Below, one piece after another: positions 34,676-43,587 of a stretch of 64,000 bases of DNA. This stretch comes from Pseudomonas rustica (lineage in GTDB: Bacteria > Pseudomonadota > Gammaproteobacteria > Pseudomonadales > Pseudomonadaceae). Made by a program: the position numbers and the translations under genes. Location of the stretch: contig NZ_JAGYHF010000011.1 in the NCBI RefSeq assembly GCF_018336155.1, positions 171,301-235,300 of the forward strand, read 5' to 3'. The notes below the pieces were generated by a model that was not told the origin of the DNA, did not search any database, and was given only the letters and a program-made list of their open reading frames with translations. How positions within the stretch are numbered: the first letter of the stretch is position 1; each line of letters opens with the position of its first letter.

Positions 34676-34760
34676 GTAGGAGCTGCGGAACGCTGCGATC
34701 TTTTGATGTTGCTTTTGAAAATCAAAAGATCGCAGCCTCGTTTCACTCGACAGCTCCTAC
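34676..34760. repeat. REP pair, family A, with an altered arm
   Basis: One arm is near normal (GTAGGAGCTGCGGAACGCTG). The other has its core replaced by GCCTCGTTTCACTCGACAGC, so the two arms no longer pair across their full length. It lies downstream of folK. Confidence 0.82.
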
Positions 34761-34773
34761 AGGAGGAGTTGTG

Positions 34774-35259
34774 TCAGGGGTGGGGCAGGCGTTCGAGGCC
34801 GATGAACGGGCAGGCGGCGAGCAGGTCGGCCAAGGTGCGGCCATCGGGCAGATGGAGATCCGCCGGCGCCAGTTCGGCGAGCGGATACAGCACGAACGCG
34901 CGTTCCTGAATCTGGTAATGCGGGACTTTCAGCCGTGGTTCGTCGATCAAGCGATCACCGAACAGCAGAATATCCAGATCAAGCGTACGCGGGCCCCAGC
35001 GTTCCAGACGTTCGCGGCCCTGATCATTCTCGATCGCTTGCAAGGCATCGAGCAACTGAATCGGGGAGAGCGAGCTGTCGAGCGCCGCGACCGCATTGGT
35101 GTAACGCGGTTGGCCCGGCAGCAACGAATCACTTTGATAGAAGGCCGAAACGCCCACCAGCGTGGTTTGCGGCAATTGCCCCAGCGCCTCGACGGCGCTG
35201 CGCAATTGTTCGGCGGGGTCAGCGAGGTTGCTGCCCATGCCGATGTAGATGCGTTCCAT
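34774..35259 (-). CDS. folK: Hydroxymethyldihydropterin pyrophosphokinase
   Basis: A 161-residue HPPK with the signature RWGPRTLDLDILLFG, containing the two Mg-binding aspartates, and N-terminal YIGMGSNLADP. It makes the pyrophosphorylated pterin that dihydropteroate synthase uses in folate synthesis. The ATG at 35259 is 4 bp beyond the pcnB stop codon (35264), which fixes the start and shows cotranscription with pcnB. Confidence 0.96.
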   Translation of the reverse strand: MERIYIGMGSNLADPAEQLRSAVEALGQLPQTTLVGVSAFYQSDSLLPGQPRYTNAVAALDSSLSPIQLLDALQAIENDQGRERLERWGPRTLDLDILLFGDRLIDEPRLKVPHYQIQERAFVLYPLAELAPADLHLPDGRTLADLLAACPFIGLERLPHP

Positions 35260-35263
35260 GCTT

Positions 35264-36667
35264 TTACTCGCCGGTCGAAGCGCTCGGGGCGCCGGCGCGT
35301 TTGCGCTTGGAACCGCCGCTGCGGCGACGTTTGCGCGGTGCGCCGCTGGCGTCATCACCTTTGCCGCTGAGGTCGCGAATCATGTCGCGACGCTCGCTTT
35401 CGTTAGCGTCCTGATAATCCGTCCACCATTCGCCGAGGCCGTCAGTCTCTTCGCCGGCGCTTTCACGCAACAGCAGGAAGTCGTAACCGGCGCGGAAACG
35501 CGGATTGTCCAGCAACAGGTCGGCGCGTTTGCCGCTGCGGCGTGGCAAGCGTTCCTGCATGTCCCAGATCTCGCGGATCGGCATGGTGAAACGTTTCGGA
35601 ATCGCGATGCGCTGGCACTGTTCGGCGATCAGCTCGTGGGCGCCTTCCTGCATCGCAGGGATTGGCGGCATGCCACGTTCTTGCAAGCGCAACACGCGGG
35701 CCGGCAGGGCTGGCCACAGCAGCGCGGCAAACAGGAACGCCGGGGTCACCGGTTTGTTCTGCTTGATGCGCAGGTCGGTGTTGGTCAGAGCTTCGCTGAT
35801 CAGCGTGTGGGTGTATTCCGGGTTGTGTTCCAGCGCATCGGCACTGGCCGGGAACAGCGGGGCGAACAGTTGCAGATCGACCAGCATTTCGAAGGTAATT
35901 GCGCCGTGTCCCGAGAGGAACAGCTTGAGCACTTCTTCGAACAGACGCGCCGACGGGATCTCGCGCAGCATCGGCGCCAGCTCGCGGATCGGCTGCACGG
36001 TGTGCTTCTCGATGCCGAAGTTGAGCTTGGCGGCGAAACGCACGGCTCGCAGCATGCGCACCGGGTCTTCCTGATAACGCTGCTTCGGATCGCCGATCAA
36101 GCGGATCAGGTGATTGCGGATGTCGTGTACGCCGTTGGCGTAGTCGAGGATGCGCTCGCTGACCGGATCGTAATACAGGGCGTTGATGGTGAAGTCGCGG
36201 CGTTGCGCGTCTTCTTCCAGGGTGCCGTAAACGTTGTCGCGCAGAATCCGCCCGCTTTCGTTACGCGAAGACTGATTGCTGTCTTCGTCGTCTTCATTGA
36301 CCGGGTGATTGGCACGGAAGGTCGCGACTTCGATGATTTCGCGACCGAAATGGATATGCACCAGTTTGAAGCGACGGCCAATGATCCGCGCGTTGCGGAA
36401 TTCGGCGCGGACTTGCTCGGGCGTGGCGCTGGTGGCGACGTCGAAATCCTTGGGCGTGATGCCCAGCAGCATGTCACGCACGCAACCACCGACCAGATAA
36501 GCCTGGTAACCGGCACCTTGCAGGCGTTCGACAATATTCACCGCATAGCGGCTGAACTGCGTTTTCTGCAGCGAATGTTGACCGCTGTTGAGCACTTCAG
36601 GGGTGCTACGGATGTGTTGCGTACGACGCACGGGAGTTCGGAATGACTGGAACAACTTCTTCAGCAT
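35264..36667 (-). CDS. pcnB: Poly(A) polymerase PcnB
   Basis: A 467-residue class II nucleotidyltransferase. The catalytic head is LVGGCVRDMLLGITPKDFDVAT, followed by RRDFTINALYYD and the PolyA_pol_RNAbd region (EDPVRMLRAVRFAAKLNFGIE). The C-terminal tail is strongly basic (RKRRRSGGSKRKRAG), which separates PcnB from tRNA nucleotidyltransferase. It adds poly(A) to mRNA and sRNA 3' ends and so promotes decay. It is downstream of the crcZ gene and cotranscribed with folK. Confidence 0.95.
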   Translation of the reverse strand: MLKKLFQSFRTPVRRTQHIRSTPEVLNSGQHSLQKTQFSRYAVNIVERLQGAGYQAYLVGGCVRDMLLGITPKDFDVATSATPEQVRAEFRNARIIGRRFKLVHIHFGREIIEVATFRANHPVNEDDEDSNQSSRNESGRILRDNVYGTLEEDAQRRDFTINALYYDPVSERILDYANGVHDIRNHLIRLIGDPKQRYQEDPVRMLRAVRFAAKLNFGIEKHTVQPIRELAPMLREIPSARLFEEVLKLFLSGHGAITFEMLVDLQLFAPLFPASADALEHNPEYTHTLISEALTNTDLRIKQNKPVTPAFLFAALLWPALPARVLRLQERGMPPIPAMQEGAHELIAEQCQRIAIPKRFTMPIREIWDMQERLPRRSGKRADLLLDNPRFRAGYDFLLLRESAGEETDGLGEWWTDYQDANESERRDMIRDLSGKGDDASGAPRKRRRSGGSKRKRAGAPSASTGE

Positions 36668-36839
36668 GGGATGCACTGTTTGAAGGAATGTTCGGCCATA
36701 CCAAAGAATGACCGCATGATGGGCGCAGATTCTAGCATTTAGTCGGGGGATGGTGTAGGAGACAGCAGCTTCGAGCTGAAAGCCGCAAGCTACAAGGGTG
36801 AACGGGGGTAAAACAGGGAGTTTTTTACAGAAGGGAGAA

Positions 36840-37204
36840 ACTACAAGGGGAGCCGAGGCTCCCCAAGAAGTAGTTGCGTGCTCTTTTTATTATTGATTCG
36901 GGCTTCTTGTTTTTGTTGAGTGCCCTCGCCACGAAGCTTTTCCTTCGTGACCCTCCCAATCGGGAGCCAAGAGCAAACGGATTGCTTTGGTCGCTGAATT
37001 GCAGTGATCTTACGATCCAACCAGTACAGGCTCTGTCTTAGGACAGTTTTTGTTGTTCTCGGCCTGGTCGTGGGGCAAGCCCCAAATACAACGCCTCTCC
37101 AAAAGAATCAGTTAGCTGCGCCTCTCGCCGTCTTGTTTTTATTGTGCGTGAGTCGATTCGTCTTATTTTTATTGTCTTGTGCATTGCTTGTTATTGTTCT
37201 TGTA
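36840..37204 (-). ncRNA. crcZ: CrcZ regulatory RNA
   Basis: Lies on the minus strand between cbrB and pcnB, the known crcZ position. The predicted transcript is about 365 nt, starts near 37204, and carries six A-rich CA motifs, including AACAATAACAA, ACAATAAAAATAA, ACAATAAAAACAAGA, AACAACAAAAAC, CAACAAAAACAAGAA and CAATAATAAAAAG. These titrate Hfq/Crc and relieve catabolite repression. It ends near the hairpin GGGGAGCCTCGGCTCCCC. A 70-codon plus-strand open frame across it is not a gene. 3' end approximate. Confidence 0.92.
36847..36864 (-). terminator. Terminator hairpin of crcZ
   Basis: GGGGAGCC/GGCTCCCC with a 2-nt loop, followed on the minus strand by TTGTAGTTT. The T tract is imperfect. 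The 36668-36840 stretch beyond it up to pcnB has no gene and presumably holds a pcnB promoter. Confidence 0.7.
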
Positions 37205-37214
37205 CCAAACATAT

Positions 37215-37231
37215 AGCAGGGGTCGTGCCAA
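37215..37231 (-). promoter_or_regulatory. Sigma-54 promoter of crcZ
   Basis: On the minus strand TTGGCACGACCCCTGCT, a near-perfect -24/-12 element with GG and GC 12 bp apart. crcZ is known to need RpoN and CbrB. Confidence 0.92.
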
Positions 37232-37295
37232 CTTTTGCGAAACCCCGTAAAACAAAGGGTTAGATCGATATAACCGTTTTCTCGGGGCGAAAAAA

Positions 37296-37326
37296 AGCCG
37301 GGGTTTCGTTACCGATAACCCCGGCT
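37296..37326 (-). terminator. Terminator of cbrB
   Basis: AGCCGGGGTT and AACCCCGGCT form a 10-bp stem followed by seven T residues on the minus strand. It separates the cbrAB transcript from the crcZ promoter. Confidence 0.92.
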
Positions 37327-37328
37327 TC

Positions 37329-37400
37329 TGTTACGTGAAAAGACTGAGGTAACAGTTTTTTCACCTCTTCAAGCGTTACCCGCACACTCGACAGGTAACG
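37329..37400. promoter_or_regulatory. Tandem CbrB enhancer sites upstream of crcZ
   Basis: TGTTAC-N14-GTAACA (37329-37354) and CGTTACC-N13-GGTAACG (37374-37400) are two inverted repeats 125-200 bp upstream of the crcZ start. They fit reported TGTTAC-type CbrB recognition. The second abuts the cbrB stop codon. Confidence 0.75.
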
Positions 37401-37401
37401 T

Positions 37402-38838
37402 TCAGCTCTCGCTGGCGACCCCGGTCTTGCGCCGTGGAATGCCCAGACGCTGACGGCGTTCCCACAGACATTTACGGCTGACGCCCAGTTTGCGCGCCAG
37501 TTCGGTCTCGGTCATGTGATCCTGATGCTCAAGGACGAAGTGCTGGAAGTAATCCTCCAGCGACAGGTCTTCGGTCGGCTCATGGCTGCTGTTGCTGGCG
37601 TTACCACCGGTTTGCGGTGGCAGGCCGATGAACTCGTCGTCGTCCAGATCGCTCAGTTCAATGTCGATGCCCAACAGTTCCGCAGAGATTTCCGGGCTTT
37701 CGCTGAGAATCACCGCGCGCTCGACTGCGTTTTCCAGCTCGCGCACGTTACCCGGCCAGGAATAGTGACGAATGGCCTGTTCGGCATCGGCAGCAAATTT
37801 CAGGTCGGTACGGTTGATGCGCGCGCTCTGGCGAGCGAGGAAGGCTGTGGCGATTTCGTTGACGTCGGCACCGCGTTCGCGCAGCGCTGGCAATTTCAGG
37901 GCAATCACGTGCAGACGGTAATAAAGGTCTTCACGGAACTGGCCGATTTTCGCCAGGCTCTTCAGATCCCGGTGCGTTGCTGCGATCAGGCGTACATCGA
38001 CCTTCTGCGACTGCACCGAACCAACACGGCGAATTTCGCCTTCCTGCAACACGCGCAACAGGCGGGCCTGAGCTTCCAGTGGCAGTTCACCGATCTCGTC
38101 GAGGAACAACGTGCCGCCGTCCGCCGCTTCGACCAGACCGGCACGCCCGGCGCTAGCGCCAGTGAACGCACCTTTTTCGTGGCCGAACAGTTCGGACTCG
38201 ATCAGGCTTTCCGGAATGGCCGCGCAGTTCACCGAGATCATCGGTGCCTTGGCGCGTTTCGACAGATTGTGCAGGGCGCGGGCCACCAGTTCTTTACCGG
38301 TGCCGGACTCGCCCTGAATCAACACATTGGAATCGGTCGGCGCGACCTTGCGGATCTTGCTGTACAGATCCTGCATCGGCGGGCACGAGCCGATGATACC
38401 GATCTCGCCATTGCTGTTGTCGGTGGCGGGTTTGCCGCTGCCATTGGCCGGTTTGCTGGCAAGCGCTTCGCCGGCAGCCGGGGCCGATTGGCGATCACGC
38501 AGAATCCGCGCGACGGCCTGGAGCATTTCATCGTGGTCGAAAGGCTTGGCGATGTAATCCACCGCGCCCATCTTCATCGAGTCGACCGCCGAGCGCAGGC
38601 TGGCGTAACTGGTCATGATCAGCACCGGCGTGCCCTGGCCGAGCTTGATCAGCTCGGTGCCCGGCGCGCCCGGCAAACGCAGATCGCTGACGATCAGGTC
38701 GAACGTAGGAATGGTGAAGCGTTCTTGTGCTTCCTGCACTGAACCGGCTTCGCTGACCTGATACTGGTTACGTTCCAGCAGGCGGCGCAAGGCGGAGCGG
38801 ATAATTGTTTCGTCTTCGACGATCAAAATGTGCGGCAT
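37402..38838 (-). CDS. cbrB: Sigma-54-dependent response regulator CbrB
   Basis: A 478-residue NtrC-type activator: receiver with Asp52 (LIVSDLRLP), AAA+ domain with GESGTGKE and GAFTGA (KGAFTGASAGRAG), and a C-terminal Fis-type helix-turn-helix (MTETELARKLGVSRKCLWERR). It is phosphorylated by CbrA, controls carbon/nitrogen balance genes and activates crcZ just downstream. It starts 22 bp after the cbrA stop codon. A terminator follows. Confidence 0.97.
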   Translation of the reverse strand: MPHILIVEDETIIRSALRRLLERNQYQVSEAGSVQEAQERFTIPTFDLIVSDLRLPGAPGTELIKLGQGTPVLIMTSYASLRSAVDSMKMGAVDYIAKPFDHDEMLQAVARILRDRQSAPAAGEALASKPANGSGKPATDNSNGEIGIIGSCPPMQDLYSKIRKVAPTDSNVLIQGESGTGKELVARALHNLSKRAKAPMISVNCAAIPESLIESELFGHEKGAFTGASAGRAGLVEAADGGTLFLDEIGELPLEAQARLLRVLQEGEIRRVGSVQSQKVDVRLIAATHRDLKSLAKIGQFREDLYYRLHVIALKLPALRERGADVNEIATAFLARQSARINRTDLKFAADAEQAIRHYSWPGNVRELENAVERAVILSESPEISAELLGIDIELSDLDDDEFIGLPPQTGGNASNSSHEPTEDLSLEDYFQHFVLEHQDHMTETELARKLGVSRKCLWERRQRLGIPRRKTGVASES

Positions 38839-38860
38839 TGATTCGATACTCTCGACGGTC

Positions 38861-41815
38861 TCAGTTCACAGCGGACGTCGCTTCGACATGACGCGGCAAT
38901 GTCACCCGAATACGGGTGCCGCGTTGGCTTTGTACATCAGCCGGGCTGTCGATGGTGATTTGTCCATAATGCTCTTCAACGATGGAATAGACCAGTGCAA
39001 GGCCCAGACCGGTGCCTTCGCCAGGATCCTTGGTGGTGAAGAAGGGTTCGAACAATCTGTCCATGATGTTCTTCGGAATACCGCTGCCTTCGTCTTCGAC
39101 GATCAGATCGACCGTGTGTTCGCCGGCTTCGCTTTTCACCCGTACCGCACTGTGCGGCGGCGAGGCGTCGCGGGCGTTTGAAAGCAGATTGATCAACACC
39201 TGCGCGAGCCGCTGCGGATCGCCTTCGACCCAGTGATCCGGATCGCACAGGTTGTAGAACTGCACTTCGAAATTGCGTCGGTTCAGCGCCAGCAGGCCAA
39301 TCGCGTCCTGCGCCACTTCCGCCAGACAAACCGGCTCATCGCTGTGTTGATGGCTGCCAGCGTGGGCGAAACTCATCAACGACTGGACGATGCGCGATAT
39401 GCGTTTGGTCTGTTCGAGAATCTGCCCGCTGATTTCCGTCAGCTCGTCGTCCTCTTCGCGCTCCTCGCGCAGGTTTTGCGCCAGACAGGCGATGCCAGTG
39501 ACCGGGTTGCCGATTTCGTGGGCCACACCCGCTGCGAGGCGACCGATGCTCGCCAGCCGTTCGGAGTGCACCAGTTTGTCTTCGAGCATCTGTGTTTCGG
39601 TCAAGTCTTCGACCAGTAACACCAGACCGCTGTTACCCGGAGCGAGCGGCTCATCGATGGCCGCTTTGTGCAGGTTCAGCCAGCGGGTCTGGCCGTCGAG
39701 GGCCAGATGCTGTTTGTGCAAATGCTCGTCGGGCAGATTGATGAAGCCTTGCAACAATTCTTTCCATGGCTCGCCGATGGTGCTCAGGCGCGAACCGACC
39801 ACGCGCTGCGCGGCGATCCCGGTGAGTTCTTCCATGGCCTTGTTCCACATCAGGATCTCTTGATCCTTGGCCAGCGAACAGACGCCCATCGGCAATTCTT
39901 GCAAGGTCTGCCGGTGGTAACGGCGCAAGGCATCAAGTTCGGCGGCTAAACCTGTGAGGCGCGAGTGGTAATCCTCGAGACGGCTTTCAATAAAGTGGAT
40001 GTCTTCGGTGACATAGTTTTCGCCGCCCGCCTTATAAGGCAGGAAGGTTTCCACCATGTCCTGCGCCACGCTCGGGCCCATCAGGCCGGAAAGGTTGGCC
40101 TCGATGCGGTCGCGCAAACGGCGCAACGCGTACGGACGACGTTCATCGAACGGCAGATAAAGGTCACGCAACGCTTGTTCGACTTCTTTCTGCGCAGCCT
40201 TGGCGCCCAGCGGTTTCGCCAGTTGCGTGGCGAATTCCTGCGGCGAAGCAGCGTGCAGTTCGCGGCGTTGCGGGCGACGCACGTTATCCACAGCGCAGGC
40301 TTCGGCGGCGCTGGCTTCTTCGGGGCTGGCGTTGGTGAACAGCGAGATCAGCGTAAACATCAACACGTTGGCCGCCAGCGAGGCAATCGCGGCCATGTGC
40401 CAACTGGTGTCGTCGAGCACGTAAATCATGTTCAGCAGCGGGATGTAGAAACCTTGCAGATTGCCGACCAGCGGCAACAGCATGGTCACGACCCAGACCA
40501 GAATCCCCGCCAGCAGACCGGCGATAAAACCCCGGCGATTGGCGGTCGGCCAATACAGCACAGACAGCACGCCCGGGAGGAATTGCAGGGTCGCGACGAA
40601 GGCAACAATGCCAAGGTTGGCCAGATCCTGCTCGGCGCCGAGCATCAGGTAGAAACCGAAACCAGCCATGATGATCGCGACGATCAGCGCGCGGCGCGTC
40701 CACTTCAGCCAACGGTAGATATTGCCTTCAGCCGGCGGCTGATAAAGCGGCAGCACCAGGTGGTTCAGCGCCATGCCCGACAGCGCGAGCGTGGTGACGA
40801 TGATCAGGCCGCTGGCCGCTGATAAGCCACCGACGTAGGCGAGCAACGCCAGCGGTTTGCTGTTGGCGGCGATGCCGATGCCGAGGGTGAAATATTCCGG
40901 ATTGGTCGTCGCGCCCAGTTTCAGACCGGCCCACAAAATCAGCGGTACCGCCAGGCTCATCAACAGCAGGAACAGCGGCAAACCCCAGCTCGCACTGACC
41001 AACGAGCGTGGATTGAGGTTTTCGGTAAACGTCATGTGATACATGTGCGGCATCACGATCGCCGAAGCGAAGAACACCAGCAACAGCGTGCGCCACGGGC
41101 CTTCCTGCAATGGCGTGTGCAGCGCGGCGAGGGCGGTCTGGTTTTGCAGCAGCCACACCTCAAGTTGTTGCGGGCCGTCGAACACGCCGTACAGCGCATA
41201 CAAACCGACGCCGCCGAGGGCAACCAGTTTGATCACCGATTCAAAGGCAATCGCGAACACCAGTCCTTCGTGTTTCTCGCGGGTAGCGATGTGGCGGGAG
41301 CCGAAGAAAATCGTGAACAGGATGATCAGCGCACAAAACGCCAGCGCTACGCGGCTCTGCACCGGCTCGCCAGTGAGGATGCCAATGGAATCGGCGACCG
41401 CTTGAATCTGCAACGCCAGCAACGGCAACACGCCAATCAGCATGAAGATCGTGGTCAGCGCACCGGCCCAGGTGCTGCGAAAGCGAAAGGCAAACAGATC
41501 CGCCAGCGACGACAGTTGATAGGTGCGGGTGATTTTCAGAATCGGATAGAGCAGCACCGGCGCCAGCAGAAACGCGCCGGACACGCCGAGGTAACTGGAC
41601 AGAAAACCGTAGCCGTACTGATACGCGAGGCCGACCGTGCCGTAGAACGCCCACGCACTGGCGTAAACCCCCAGCGACAAGGTGTACGTCAGCGGGTGGC
41701 GAATGATCGCGCGCGGGATCATGCCCCGTTCGCTGACCCAGGCAACGCCGAACAGCACCGCCAGGTACGCGGCGCTGATCAGGATCATCTGGGTCAGGCT
41801 AAAGCTCATCGGCAT
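38861..41815 (-). CDS. cbrA: Sensor kinase CbrA with SLC5-like transporter domain
   Basis: A 984-residue hybrid: an SLC5 sodium/solute-symporter-like domain of about 13 helices (residues 1-520), a linker (STAC-type region), a PAS domain (LMWNKAMEELTGIAAQRV), HisKA with His about residue 766 (GVAHEIGNPVTGI) and HATPase boxes (NLLSNARDA, GTGLGLAL). CbrA is reported to bind or transport histidine and controls CbrB. The ATG at 41815 gives MPMSFS; an ATG at 41809 is also possible. It overlaps the upstream small gene cbrX, so translation may be coupled. Confidence 0.96.
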   Translation of the reverse strand: MPMSFSLTQMILISAAYLAVLFGVAWVSERGMIPRAIIRHPLTYTLSLGVYASAWAFYGTVGLAYQYGYGFLSSYLGVSGAFLLAPVLLYPILKITRTYQLSSLADLFAFRFRSTWAGALTTIFMLIGVLPLLALQIQAVADSIGILTGEPVQSRVALAFCALIILFTIFFGSRHIATREKHEGLVFAIAFESVIKLVALGGVGLYALYGVFDGPQQLEVWLLQNQTALAALHTPLQEGPWRTLLLVFFASAIVMPHMYHMTFTENLNPRSLVSASWGLPLFLLLMSLAVPLILWAGLKLGATTNPEYFTLGIGIAANSKPLALLAYVGGLSAASGLIIVTTLALSGMALNHLVLPLYQPPAEGNIYRWLKWTRRALIVAIIMAGFGFYLMLGAEQDLANLGIVAFVATLQFLPGVLSVLYWPTANRRGFIAGLLAGILVWVVTMLLPLVGNLQGFYIPLLNMIYVLDDTSWHMAAIASLAANVLMFTLISLFTNASPEEASAAEACAVDNVRRPQRRELHAASPQEFATQLAKPLGAKAAQKEVEQALRDLYLPFDERRPYALRRLRDRIEANLSGLMGPSVAQDMVETFLPYKAGGENYVTEDIHFIESRLEDYHSRLTGLAAELDALRRYHRQTLQELPMGVCSLAKDQEILMWNKAMEELTGIAAQRVVGSRLSTIGEPWKELLQGFINLPDEHLHKQHLALDGQTRWLNLHKAAIDEPLAPGNSGLVLLVEDLTETQMLEDKLVHSERLASIGRLAAGVAHEIGNPVTGIACLAQNLREEREEDDELTEISGQILEQTKRISRIVQSLMSFAHAGSHQHSDEPVCLAEVAQDAIGLLALNRRNFEVQFYNLCDPDHWVEGDPQRLAQVLINLLSNARDASPPHSAVRVKSEAGEHTVDLIVEDEGSGIPKNIMDRLFEPFFTTKDPGEGTGLGLALVYSIVEEHYGQITIDSPADVQSQRGTRIRVTLPRHVEATSAVN

Positions 41816-41975
41816 CTTTTTGGCTCTGCAGGATGAAGGTCACAACAATCAGGATCAGCCAAAGCAGATAGGGGCGATACCAGGCGCCCGTAGCGTCGAT
41901 CCACCAATCCATGATGGCGGGGGAAAACAGGTAGATCCCCACGACTAAAAGCAGGACCAAGCGATAGATGTACAT
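41799..41975 (-). CDS. cbrX: Small membrane protein CbrX upstream of cbrA
   Basis: A 58-residue protein: MYIYRLVLLLVVGIYLFSP, WWIDATGAWYRP, a second hydrophobic segment LLWLILIVVTFIL, and a charged tail. An AGAGAGG ribosome binding site precedes the ATG. The stop codon lies inside cbrA (17-nt overlap). I recall that a small gene at this place, cbrX, is reported in P. putida to couple translation to cbrA. Name from position and topology; sequence identity not checked. Confidence 0.75.
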   Translation of the reverse strand: MYIYRLVLLLVVGIYLFSPAIMDWWIDATGAWYRPYLLWLILIVVTFILQSQKDADEL

Positions 41976-42052
41976 CCCGGCCTCTCTTTTTTATGCGCGT
42001 GCCCGAAAACGTGCGGCGATGGTAACGGATGGGCGCGCGACTGCAAGTGTCG

Positions 42053-42949
42053 TCATAGCAGTTGCGCTTCGGGCAGGGTCAGTGTGCGCGGGATCTTCGT
42101 CGCATCCCAATGCTTGCTGCCCCAACTGAGCAATTCTTGCGGCGAGGCGTGGGCCAGTTCGGCGCCGGGATTTTGCCCCAAAGCACGCAGGGCCCGCAGC
42201 AGCAATGGCGTGGCCTGATCTGCTTCAAGCGGTGGTGAGCGATAGGACTTGCCGAGCTTGTTGCCGTCCGGTTGGGTAATCAACGGCAAGTGCAGGTAAC
42301 GCGGTTGGCGCAGGCCGAGCAGTTCTTGCAGGTAGAGCTGGCGCGGTGTCGAGTCGAGCAGATCGGCACCACGGACGATGTCGGTGATGCCTTGCCACGC
42401 ATCATCGAGCACCACGGCCAGTTGATAGGCGTAGAGCCCGTCACGGCGGCGAATGACGAAATCGCCGACGTCGCGACCCAAGTGCTGGCGGTACTCGCCC
42501 TGCACGCGGTCGATGAAATGGTATTCCAGCTCCGGCACGCGCAGGCGGATCGCTGCGTCTTGTTGATCATGGCCGGCGTTACGGCACAGGCCCGGATAAA
42601 TGCCGTTGTACGCTTCGAGCTGTTTGCGCGAACAGGTGCAGGCGTAGGCCAGACCGTGATTGAACAGGCTGTTGAGCACGTCGGCGTAGGCGTCATGTCG
42701 ATCACTCTGGCGCACCATGTCGCCGTCCCACTCGAAACCGTAGCTTTCCAGCGCCTTGAGAATCGCAGTCTGCGCGCCGGGTTCTTCACGCGGCGGATCG
42801 AGATCTTCCATGCGCACCAGCCAGCGACCACCGACTGAACGGGCGTCGAGGTAAGAGGCGAGGGCGGCTACCAGCGAGCCGAAGTGCAGATGGCCACTGG
42901 GGGTCGGGGCGAAGCGGCCGATGTAGGCGGGGGATTTTTTGGCAGTCAT
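42053..42949 (-). CDS. gluQRS: Glutamyl-Q tRNA(Asp) synthetase
   Basis: A 298-residue truncated glutamyl-tRNA-synthetase paralogue: HIGH-type motif in GHLHFGSL, zinc-binding CTCSRKQLEAYNGIYPGLC, and KLGKS as the KMSKS equivalent. It lacks an anticodon-binding domain and attaches glutamate to queuosine-34 of tRNA-Asp. The dksA-gluQRS-cbrA order is conserved. It is separated from dksA by a REP pair and a terminator, so at least some transcripts are independent. Confidence 0.95.
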   Translation of the reverse strand: MTAKKSPAYIGRFAPTPSGHLHFGSLVAALASYLDARSVGGRWLVRMEDLDPPREEPGAQTAILKALESYGFEWDGDMVRQSDRHDAYADVLNSLFNHGLAYACTCSRKQLEAYNGIYPGLCRNAGHDQQDAAIRLRVPELEYHFIDRVQGEYRQHLGRDVGDFVIRRRDGLYAYQLAVVLDDAWQGITDIVRGADLLDSTPRQLYLQELLGLRQPRYLHLPLITQPDGNKLGKSYRSPPLEADQATPLLLRALRALGQNPGAELAHASPQELLSWGSKHWDATKIPRTLTLPEAQLL

Positions 42950-42990
42950 GGGGGCGATAAAACTTTTCAGAATTTGCGCAGATTACCCCT

Positions 42991-43078
42991 GTGGGAGCGG
43001 GCTTGCTCGCGAAAGCGTCGGTTCAGACAACCTGGATGTTGGATGACACACCGCATTCGGGAGCAAGCCCTCTCCCAC
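42991..43078. repeat. REP pair, family B
   Basis: Inverted copies of the GTGGGAGCGGGCTTGCTCGC element between gluQRS and dksA. The right arm has substitutions (GGGAGCAAGCCCTCTCCCAC). Confidence 0.9.
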
Positions 43079-43102
43079 AAAAGCAGGAACCGCAGAAACA
43101 AA

Positions 43103-43130
43103 AACGGAGCGTTCGCACGCTCCGTTCTTC
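43103..43130 (-). terminator. Terminator of dksA
   Basis: AACGGAGCGT and ACGCTCCGTT form a 10-bp stem, followed by four T residues on the minus strand, about 15 bp after the dksA stop. Confidence 0.88.
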
Positions 43131-43143
43131 GTTCAGGTCGAGA

Positions 43144-43587
43144 TTACTTGCCGACCTGCTTTTCCTTGATTTCCGCCAGGGTCTTGCAGTCGACACACAT
43201 GTCGGCTGTAGGGCGTGCTTCGAGGCGCTTCACACCAATCTCGACGCCGCACGAATCACACCAGCCGTACTCTTCGTCTTCGATCAGTTGCAGCGTCTTG
43301 TCGATCTTCTTGATCAACTTGCGCTCGCGGTCGCGGGCGCGCAGCTCAAGAGCGAACTCTTCTTCCTGGCTGGCACGGTCGGCCGGATCCGGGAAATTCG
43401 CAGCTTCGTCTTTCATGTGGTCAACAGTGCGGTCGACTTCCTGCATCAACTCCTGTTTCCACTTGTTCAGAACCTTGGTGAAGTGCGCGCGCATCGGGGC
43501 GCCCATGTACTCTTCACCTTTCGCCGGAACGTAAGGTTCGAAACCGCTGATCGTGGTTTGCTGCTGTTGCTTTGCTTGGGTGGGCAT
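43144..43587 (-). CDS. dksA: RNA polymerase-binding transcription factor DksA
   Basis: A 147-residue protein with an N-terminal coiled-coil (KVLNKWKQELMQEVDRTVDHMKDE) carrying DPADRASQEEE at the tip, and a C-terminal four-Cys zinc finger (WCDSCGVEIGVKR...CVDCKTLAE). Both show the canonical zinc-type DksA. It enters the secondary channel of RNA polymerase and, with ppGpp, represses stable-RNA promoters and activates others. It is likely to act on the tRNA and rRNA promoters in this window. Confidence 0.97.
   Translation of the reverse strand: MPTQAKQQQQTTISGFEPYVPAKGEEYMGAPMRAHFTKVLNKWKQELMQEVDRTVDHMKDEAANFPDPADRASQEEEFALELRARDRERKLIKKIDKTLQLIEDEEYGWCDSCGVEIGVKRLEARPTADMCVDCKTLAEIKEKQVGK

Noticed and set aside
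37004..37216. A 70-codon hydrophobic frame on the plus strand
   Set aside because: It is the complement of the A-rich CrcZ RNA (poly-Leu/Phe/Val from T-rich sequence) and runs into the crcZ promoter.
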